This document shows positions 1 to 4,963 of a stretch of DNA of 7,498 nucleotides, piece by piece. The DNA is taken from assembly GCA_002409365.1 (NCBI GenBank), contig DHUW01000087.1, forward strand, positions 1-7,498, written 5' to 3'. The stretch's first letter is position 1. Each line of letters starts with the position of its first letter. A program made the translations under genes and the position numbers. Below the pieces are notes generated by a model. It made no database searches and was not told the origin of the DNA. It saw nothing but the letters and a program-made list of their open reading frames with translations. The DNA comes from Anaerolineaceae bacterium UBA5224. GTDB taxonomy: Bacteria; Chloroflexota; Anaerolineae; Anaerolineales; Anaerolineaceae.

Positions 1-123
1 AAGCCGGGACCTGACTTTGGTCTTTACCTCGAATCGGTCCGCGAAGCTCAAGTGATCGGTGAGGTAAAGAATCAGGATGAAGCCATGGTTTTGATCGCAC
101 AGTTAATCAAAGAAGGGAGATAA
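1..123 (+). CDS. C-terminal end of a probable CCA-adding tRNA nucleotidyltransferase / poly(A) polymerase-type protein (partial, 5' end outside window)
   Basis: An open frame enters from the left edge and stops at TAA (121-123), leaving 40 residues. They begin KPGPDFGLYLESVREAQ and continue with a charged GEV...DEA stretch ending QLIKEGR. The pattern GP-x-[FIL]-G, then about seven residues, then REAQ-x-x-GE and a final helix with an EEA-like start matches the C-terminal tail of class II CCA tRNA nucleotidyltransferases, which repair or add the 3' CCA of tRNA in the cytoplasm. The catalytic head and any HD domain lie outside the window, so the call rests on the tail alone. The next gene begins one base after this stop, so the two are very likely co-transcribed. 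Alternatives are another member of the polynucleotide adenylyltransferase family or an HD-domain protein with a similar tail. Confidence 0.6.
   Translation, partial: KPGPDFGLYLESVREAQVIGEVKNQDEAMVLIAQLIKEGR
115..119 (+). promoter_or_regulatory. Shine-Dalgarno site supporting the TTG start at 125
   Basis: GGGAG lies five bases before the TTG at 125, inside the last codons of the upstream gene. The hydrolase frame has no ATG until residue 94, which is inside the catalytic GHSMGG motif. A start there would remove the oxyanion and nucleophile regions, so the TTG is the credible start. Confidence 0.7.
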
Positions 124-124
124 C

Positions 125-886
125 TTGATACTAAAACTCCATGACATCGATTTGTATTTTGAAGACCTGGGAAAGGGAAACCCCGTGGTCTTGCTGCATG
201 GGCTGGCTCTGAATGGCAGCATATGGAACGAAGTAGTGAAACGTTACCGCATCCAGGCTCGCTTTATTGTTCCCGATTTACGCGGACATGGAGAAACCGA
301 AACCGGTCAGGCAACCGGTGATCTCGACCAATTCGCTGACGATATTTTTGCATTAGTCAACTTTTTGCAGTTGGAAAGATTTACCCTGGTAGGTCATTCG
401 ATGGGTGGATATATCGCCCTGGCCTTTGCCAGTAAGCATCCTGAAATGCTTGATGCGCTGATCATGGTGACCAGCAATGCGAGTTCAGATTCACCTGAGA
501 AGCAGGAAACGCGACTCAAAGAGGTGAGGTTGGCAGAAGAGTCCGGCATGGCGCTTATAGCAATGAACATGGCTGAAAAGCTCACCAAGTCGGACGAAAT
601 CCGACAGCGAATACTTCCAATCCTGGAAAAGACACCACCCGAAGGTTTCGCCAATGTGCAGCGCGCGATTGCATCGCGAAGCAGCAGATTTGACTTGCTT
701 CATCAACTTGATGTGCCCCTGCTTGCCATCGCAGGAAGTGAAGACCAGATGATGAAAATCGAATCATCTTATGACATGGTAAGTGCTGCCAGGCATGGAA
801 GGGCAGTGGTTCTTCCGGGGGTCGGGCACATGCCTATGTTGGAAGTCCCACTTGCCCTGGGCGCTCTGATCGTTAGTATGTTTTGA
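125..886 (+). CDS. Alpha/beta-fold hydrolase
   Basis: This 253-residue cytoplasmic protein has the full signature of an alpha/beta hydrolase. HG at residues 25-26 (in VVLLHG) forms the oxyanion region. DLRGHGETE starts at 51. The nucleophile elbow GHSMGG spans 90-95, with Ser92. The acid is probably Asp207 in GSEDQ, and the base is His235 in GVGHMPMLE. Residues about 118-190 form the variable cap between strands, which sets the substrate, and nothing there identifies it. The size and motif order resemble the group holding 3-oxoadipate enol-lactonases, MenH-like enzymes and many unassigned esterases. Translation starts at a TTG one base after the upstream stop, and the gene ends with tandem TGA TAA stops. 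There is no signal peptide. Fold and catalytic triad are near certain; the substrate is unknown. Confidence 0.92.
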   Translation: MILKLHDIDLYFEDLGKGNPVVLLHGLALNGSIWNEVVKRYRIQARFIVPDLRGHGETETGQATGDLDQFADDIFALVNFLQLERFTLVGHSMGGYIALAFASKHPEMLDALIMVTSNASSDSPEKQETRLKEVRLAEESGMALIAMNMAEKLTKSDEIRQRILPILEKTPPEGFANVQRAIASRSSRFDLLHQLDVPLLAIAGSEDQMMKIESSYDMVSAARHGRAVVLPGVGHMPMLEVPLALGALIVSMF

Positions 887-907
887 TAAACAAAGGAGAA
901 CTCACAA

Positions 908-1138
908 ATGACACAACCGGTATTTCGGTACATCGTTGTATTGCTGGGGGCTATTGTATTGGTCAGAATTATTATTGACATCAGTACCGCCTGGAAGCAC
1001 AACGAAGAAAAAAAACAAGCTGCTTCTCTGACAGAAAAACAAGTTGGAGATGCGACCCCTTCCGAAATTGAGCATCTGGAAGATGATGTTGAGCAACTCA
1101 TGGAACAGCCAGATCAAGCAAGCAAGAATCATGAATGA
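908..1138 (+). CDS. Small single-pass membrane protein of unknown function
   Basis: A 76-residue frame starts at ATG 908 with AAGGAG (893-898) nine bases upstream. One hydrophobic segment, about residues 6-28 (FRYIVVLLGAIVLVRIIIDI), is followed by a hydrophilic tail of about 48 residues. The tail is basic just after the helix (KHNEEKK) and then strongly acidic (EIEHLEDDVEQLMEQ), and probably forms a short amphipathic helix. An arginine (Arg20) sits inside the hydrophobic segment. There is no lipobox and no clear cleavage site, so it is more likely a membrane anchor than a secreted protein; the orientation is uncertain. Its stop overlaps the nitroreductase start by 8 bases (ATGAATGA), and it begins 21 bases after the hydrolase. 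The good ribosome site, tight packing and coherent membrane-protein layout argue that it is real. I do not recognise the family. Confidence 0.7.
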   Translation: MTQPVFRYIVVLLGAIVLVRIIIDISTAWKHNEEKKQAASLTEKQVGDATPSEIEHLEDDVEQLMEQPDQASKNHE

Positions 1139-1661
1139 GGTCGACTGGATCTTTCAGCGTCGCAGCATCAGGAAGTTCACAGACCAAAAGCTGAGCACCC
1201 AGCAGATCACCACACTCCTGGAAGCGGCTATGGCAGCTCCTAGTGCGATGAACATGAAACCCTGGAAGTTTGTGGTTGTGCAAAGCACTGAACAATTGGC
1301 AAGTCTGCGCAGAATTTTACCGTTTGGTAAGATGGAAGCTCCTTGTGCCATCGTGGTTTGTGGTGATTTGCGATCGGCAAAAAGGGCAGTGATGGAACGC
1401 TTTTGGGTTCAGGATTGCAGCGCTGCGACGCAGAATATCCTGTTGGCAGCCACTACATTGGAGCTTGGTTCTGTGTGGTGCGGAGTACATCCGATCGGGA
1501 CACTTGAAAAAGCAATCCGAAAAGTACTGGAAATACCAGATGGAGTGATTCCATTGAACGTTATTTATGTGGGCTATCCCGCCGAAGCCAAAGATGCTCG
1601 GACTCAGTTTACAGAGGAGAGCGTATTTGCTGATCGATTTGACAATCCCCGAAAGCTATAG
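1131..1661 (+). CDS. Nitroreductase-family FMN oxidoreductase
   Basis: This 176-residue protein belongs to the NAD(P)H-dependent, FMN-binding nitroreductase superfamily. RRSIRKF (residues 10-16) is the N-terminal FMN-phosphate motif. APSAMNMKPW (36-45) is the second flavin-contact loop. QDCSAATQNILLAA (94-107) is the dimer-interface helix, and GSVWCGV (113-119) is the third flavin motif. The length is normal for the short single-domain members, which work as cytoplasmic homodimers reducing nitro-aromatics, quinones or enones. The native substrate cannot be read from sequence. The ATG at 1131 is chosen because the fold starts immediately after it (MNEVDWIFQRRS). A TTG 29 codons upstream is in frame, but it would add residues that overlap the preceding gene and look unlike the family. 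There is no good Shine-Dalgarno; the ATGAATGA overlap with the preceding stop suggests translational coupling. It ends with TAG at 1659-1661. Confidence 0.9.
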   Translation: MNEVDWIFQRRSIRKFTDQKLSTQQITTLLEAAMAAPSAMNMKPWKFVVVQSTEQLASLRRILPFGKMEAPCAIVVCGDLRSAKRAVMERFWVQDCSAATQNILLAATTLELGSVWCGVHPIGTLEKAIRKVLEIPDGVIPLNVIYVGYPAEAKDARTQFTEESVFADRFDNPRKL

Positions 1662-1898
1662 GTATTAATCTTTTTCCTTGGGGCGGAAGGAGACGATCGT
1701 ACCGGTGTCGTCGCTGATTATTCAACTTGGCAGGAAGTCCTTTTTGATCTGGACGGTACAATCCCGAAGACGAAGTCGACCCTCACCAGGGCAGGGCAGT
1801 CCCCTATGGATAGAGCTTATGTTGGCGAAGTGGGTGGAGTCAAATTAGCTAAGCACTTATTAACATTTTGTATATACTCAAAAAAACCTCGAGCATCA
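1662..1898 (+). other. Intergenic stretch with an unexplained 80-codon open frame and possible RNA folding
   Basis: Between the nitroreductase stop and the dikinase promoter there is no recognisable gene, tRNA or terminator. The frame of the nitroreductase stays open for 80 codons past its TAG, up to a TAA at 1902-1904. It includes the string VLFDLDGTI (codons at 1737-1763), which looks like HAD-phosphatase motif I, but the surrounding residues do not continue like a HAD protein. There is no ATG before 1806. Local pairings also exist: GACGAT/GTCGTC around 1692-1712, CCCT/AGGG at 1780-1791, and a long-range pairing of 1675-1683 with 1801-1810. It could be a gene remnant, a structured leader or small RNA, or simply chance. 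Confidence 0.3.
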
Positions 1899-1907
1899 TG
1901 GTAAAAT
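1899..1907 (+). promoter_or_regulatory. Candidate extended -10 promoter for the dikinase gene
   Basis: TGGTAAAAT fits the extended -10 pattern TGnTATAAT with one mismatch in the hexamer. It lies in an AT-rich stretch with a run of seven A just upstream. No good -35 lies at 16-18 bases, which is tolerated by extended -10 promoters. Transcription would start near 1914 and give a leader of about 50 bases. TATACT at 1873-1878 is an alternative -10, also without a convincing -35. Confidence 0.4.
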
Positions 1908-1951
1908 AATCAATTGTGATAATAACATTCGTTGAATGAGAATCGAATCTT

Positions 1952-1957
1952 AGGAGG
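1952..1957 (+). promoter_or_regulatory. Strong Shine-Dalgarno fixing the dikinase start at 1965
   Basis: A perfect AGGAGG lies seven bases before ATG 1965. An in-frame TTG at 1932 would place this ribosome site inside the coding sequence and add eleven residues not typical of the family, so it is rejected as the start. Confidence 0.88.
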
Positions 1958-1964
1958 ATTTTTA

Positions 1965-4808
1965 ATGTCTGAAAAAAAATGGGTCTATCTTTTTAGTGAA
2001 GTCGAGCAGGCTGAAGCCTATGCCGGCAATTGGGACGGAGTCCGCGGTCTGTTGGGTGGCAAGGGTGCCAACCTGGCTGACATGACTCGTGCTGGTGTTC
2101 CGGTTCCCCCCGGTCTTACCATAACAACCGAAGCATGTAATGCTTTTCAAGTTACCCGCCAATTCCCTGAAGGAATGTGGCAACAAGTTCTGGATGCCCT
2201 CAAAATCGTAGAAGAAAGAGCTGGAAAGAAATTCGGCGATCCTGCCAATCCCCTGCTCGTCTCCTGCCGTTCTGGCGCCAAGTTCTCCATGCCTGGCATG
2301 ATGGATACTGTCTTGAATATTGGCTTGAATGACGAAGTTGCCAAAGGTCTGGTTAAGCTGAGTGGTGATGAAAGATTTGTCGAAGATTCTTATCGCCGCT
2401 TGATCCATATGCTCGGTACTGTTGTTATGGGTATCGACGATGAACATTTTGAGGAACCTCTCAAAGCCTACAAACAACAAAAAGGCTACAAGAGTGATAC
2501 TGAAATGACTGCAGCCGATTGGGCTGTTATCACTGAAGAATACAAAAAAGTTGTCAAAGCACAAAAAGGCTTTGATTTTCCCCAGGATCCCTACAAGCAG
2601 CTTGAACTCGCTGTAGCAGCAGTTTTTGATTCCTGGAATTCAAAACGCGCTATCGATTATCGCCGCCGCGAAAGCATTCCTGATGATCTGGGAACTGCAG
2701 TGAACATTCAGACCATGGTGTTCGGCAACATGGGTCTTGACTCTGGTACCGGTGTGGCATTTACCCGCGACCCACAGACTGGTGAAAATGTCATGTTCGG
2801 CGAATATCTGATGAACGCCCAAGGTGAAGATGTTGTGGCTGGCATTCGAAACACATCCAAAATTTCCACACTCGCATCAGAATTACCCGAGGTTTACAAA
2901 CAATTCTTTGATATCACCGAACGCCTCGAAAATCATTACAAAGACATGCAGGATGTCGAGTTCACCATCGAACATGGCAAGCTCTGGATGCTCCAGACCC
3001 GTAACGGCAAGCGCTCTGCCAAGGCTTCCATCAAAGTCGCCCATGATATGGTCATGGAAGGTTTGATTGACAAGAATACGGCCCTCATGCGCGTGACTCC
3101 AGAACAGATCGACCAGATGCTGCATCCCCAGTTTGCACTGAACGACGTGGCTGCTGCCAAGAAAGACGGCCGCTTCTATGCTCATGGTGTCAACGCCTCC
3201 CCTGGCGCCGCAGTCGGACAGATTTATTTTGATGCTGATACCGTTGAGAAAATGCACAACGTTGAAAAGCAGGATGTGATCATGGTTCGTCCATTCACTA
3301 AACCTGATGACGTGCACGGTATGCTCTCTGCCAAAGGTATTCTGACCAGCGAAGGTGGTGCCACATCCCATGCCGCAGTGGTTGCCCGTCAATTCGGCGT
3401 GCCCTGTGTTGTGGGTGCAGCTGATGTCACCATCGACATGGCCAAACGCCAGATGACTTGCAAAGGTGTCACCGTCAAAGAGGGCGAGTGGATCTCTTTG
3501 GATGGCACGACAGGTGATGTTTTTGTTGGAAAGCTCCAGTTGACTACACCTGACCTGACCGAACAGAAAGAACTGATGACCCTTCTCGGTTGGGCTGACG
3601 AAGTTTCTCGCTTGCAGGTCTGGGCAAACGCCGATTACCCCAAAGATGCCAAACGTGCGCGCGAGTACGGCGCCAAGGGCATTGGTTTGACCCGCACGGA
3701 GCATATGTTCTTCGAAGTGAATCGCTTACCTGATGTTCAGAAAATGATCATAAATGCCGAAGGCACCCAGAGCATGCTCAACAACCTGGATCGCCTCGAA
3801 GCTGCTCTGGCATCTGGTCGACTTGAAGGTCGGGGATTGACCGATGAGGATAAAGTTGCTTTGAAGGCAGAAATTGACGCTGAAAGGGCTAAGATGGAGA
3901 ATTCTCCTGAAGCCCAGGCGTATTTTGGCGCCTTGAAGAAGATTTTGCCCCTGCAGCGTGATGACTTCTATGGTTTGTTTGAAGCCATGACCGGTTTACC
4001 CGTGATCATTCGTCTGATCGACCCACCTCTGCATGAGTTCCTTCCCTCTTTGGAAGACTTGCTGACCGAAGTTGCCACCATGAAAGCCAAGGGTGTTACT
4101 GAAGGTCTGGCTGAAAAAGAGCACATGCTTGAGGTAGTCCAGGGTCTGCATGAAAGCAACCCAATGATGGGTCTGCGCGGTATCCGTTTGGGCATCGTTT
4201 ATCCTGACATTATGAAGATGCAGGTTCGAGCAATCTTTGAGGCTGCCTGCGATGCCAAGTTGAACGGCATTGACCCGCATCCTGAAGTCATGATCCCTCT
4301 GACTGGTCATGTGAACGAACTGAAGGCCGTTCAACCAACCCTGGTTCAAATCGCAAAAGACGTAATGACCGAAAAGGGAGTCAATGTAAACTACAAATTC
4401 GGCACGATGATCGAAATCCCACGAGCAGCTGTAACCGCTGGTGAAATCGCTGAATACGCTGAGTTCTTCTCCTTTGGCACAAACGACCTGACCCAGATGA
4501 CCTTTGGCTACAGCCGGGATGATGCCGAGCGCACCTTCCTGGGTGTGTATGTGGATAAGGGCATTCTGCAGAAGAACCCCTTCCAGCAGTTAGATCGTGA
4601 CGGTGTTGGGCGTTTGATGCAGCGGGCAGTGACTGATGGTCGCGCTGTTCGCCCGACTCTCGAGGTCGGCATTTGTGGTGAGCATGGTGGTGACCCCAGT
4701 TCAATCGAGTTCTGTCATATGATCGGCAACAACTACGTCAGTTGTTCTCCGTTCCGTGTACCTCTGGCTCGTTTGGCTGCAGCCCAGGCTGCCCTCAAGC
4801 ACGGCTAG
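1965..4808 (+). CDS. ppdK: Pyruvate, phosphate dikinase
   Basis: This enzyme interconverts pyruvate + ATP + Pi and PEP + AMP + PPi in the cytoplasm, serving gluconeogenesis or PPi-linked glycolysis. The N-terminal ATP-grasp region (about 1-360) has LLGGKGANLADM (29-40), CRSGAKFSMPGMMDT (101-115, with Arg102) and the LQTRNGKR loop (343-350). The swivelling phosphohistidine domain has GGATSHAAVVAR with catalytic His469. The C-terminal TIM barrel has DPPLHEFLP, GLRGIRLG, metal ligands Glu817 (GTMIEIPRA) and Asp841 (SFGTNDLTQ), and catalytic Cys904 (VGICGEHGG). All key residues are present, so it should be active. At 947 residues it is longer than the usual 870-890. The excess lies mainly at about 600-650, a charged, probably helical insertion before LPLQRDDF in the barrel domain. 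The gene stands alone with its own ribosome site, and a strong terminator follows. The regulatory kinase/phosphatase known for some dikinases is not in the window. Confidence 0.97.
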   Translation: MSEKKWVYLFSEVEQAEAYAGNWDGVRGLLGGKGANLADMTRAGVPVPPGLTITTEACNAFQVTRQFPEGMWQQVLDALKIVEERAGKKFGDPANPLLVSCRSGAKFSMPGMMDTVLNIGLNDEVAKGLVKLSGDERFVEDSYRRLIHMLGTVVMGIDDEHFEEPLKAYKQQKGYKSDTEMTAADWAVITEEYKKVVKAQKGFDFPQDPYKQLELAVAAVFDSWNSKRAIDYRRRESIPDDLGTAVNIQTMVFGNMGLDSGTGVAFTRDPQTGENVMFGEYLMNAQGEDVVAGIRNTSKISTLASELPEVYKQFFDITERLENHYKDMQDVEFTIEHGKLWMLQTRNGKRSAKASIKVAHDMVMEGLIDKNTALMRVTPEQIDQMLHPQFALNDVAAAKKDGRFYAHGVNASPGAAVGQIYFDADTVEKMHNVEKQDVIMVRPFTKPDDVHGMLSAKGILTSEGGATSHAAVVARQFGVPCVVGAADVTIDMAKRQMTCKGVTVKEGEWISLDGTTGDVFVGKLQLTTPDLTEQKELMTLLGWADEVSRLQVWANADYPKDAKRAREYGAKGIGLTRTEHMFFEVNRLPDVQKMIINAEGTQSMLNNLDRLEAALASGRLEGRGLTDEDKVALKAEIDAERAKMENSPEAQAYFGALKKILPLQRDDFYGLFEAMTGLPVIIRLIDPPLHEFLPSLEDLLTEVATMKAKGVTEGLAEKEHMLEVVQGLHESNPMMGLRGIRLGIVYPDIMKMQVRAIFEAACDAKLNGIDPHPEVMIPLTGHVNELKAVQPTLVQIAKDVMTEKGVNVNYKFGTMIEIPRAAVTAGEIAEYAEFFSFGTNDLTQMTFGYSRDDAERTFLGVYVDKGILQKNPFQQLDRDGVGRLMQRAVTDGRAVRPTLEVGICGEHGGDPSSIEFCHMIGNNYVSCSPFRVPLARLAAAQAALKHG

Positions 4809-4825
4809 AAATTAGTTTAGTTACG

Positions 4826-4860
4826 AAAAACGGCTCCGTTATCGGGGGCCGTTTTTTTTG
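4826..4860 (+). terminator. Intrinsic terminator after the dikinase, possibly bidirectional
   Basis: AACGGCTCC (4829-4837) pairs with GGGGCCGTT (4845-4853) through nine pairs including one G-T, with a seven-base loop, followed by eight T (4852-4859). The stem can extend through A-T pairs at its base. On the minus strand the same hairpin is followed by five T, so it may also stop transcription of the convergent transglycosylase gene, though less strongly. Confidence 0.92.
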
Positions 4861-4870
4861 TCTAAAATGC

Positions 4871-4960
4871 TTGTCATCCTGGTCTTCCTGATACGAAAGG
4901 ATCTCTGAAAGATCCGGGAGATAATATCGCACAGACACTTTGTTTCGTTGAAGATGACAA
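4871..4960. repeat. MITE-like intergenic element with 8-base terminal inverted repeats
   Basis: The 90-base stretch begins TTGTCATC (4871-4878) and ends with its exact reverse complement GATGACAA (4953-4960). An internal perfect hairpin, GGATCT-ctgaa-AGATCC, lies at 4899-4915. No coding frame is evident. The combination of a TGTCAT end, a GGATCTCT block and a closing ATGACA end resembles the dispersed intergenic repeats I recall as common in several bacterial genomes, including Chloroflexota; that part is memory and is not shown here, since only one copy is in the window. It lies between the convergent dikinase and transglycosylase genes and ends three bases from the latter's stop codon, so it could form a hairpin in either 3' untranslated region. 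Confidence 0.65.
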
Positions 4961-4963
4961 TGT

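Noticed and set aside
1044..1130. TTG start giving a 205-residue nitroreductase
   Set aside because: The extra 29 residues overlap the small membrane-protein gene in another frame and are unlike nitroreductase N-termini; the ATG at 1131 begins right at the conserved fold.
1665..1724. Minus-strand frame reading SDDTGTIVSFRPKEKD before a stop in the gap before the dikinase
   Set aside because: The frame is interrupted by a TGA a few codons upstream and has no start or recognisable domain; it was not strong enough to call as a gene end.
1911..1930. TGTGA half-site resembling a CRP-type operator upstream of the dikinase
   Set aside because: Only one half-site is present and the inverted partner is missing, so nothing supports an operator.
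1926..1938. Short hairpin CATTC-gtt-GAATG in the dikinase leader
   Set aside because: Five pairs with a three-base loop in AT-rich sequence is weak and common by chance; it does not cover the Shine-Dalgarno or the start codon.
1932..1964. Upstream TTG start for the dikinase
   Set aside because: It would bury the perfect AGGAGG inside the coding region. ATG 1965, seven bases after that site, matches the usual family N-terminus.
1962..2564. 200-codon minus-strand open frame over the dikinase start
   Set aside because: It overlaps the strong ribosome site and the conserved N-terminal dikinase domain, and its translation resembles no protein family.
2883..3704. 273-codon open frame on the minus strand inside the dikinase gene
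   Set aside because: It lies wholly within a gene whose plus-strand protein has every catalytic motif. The minus-strand translation shows no recognisable domain and reads as the complement of the dikinase codons.
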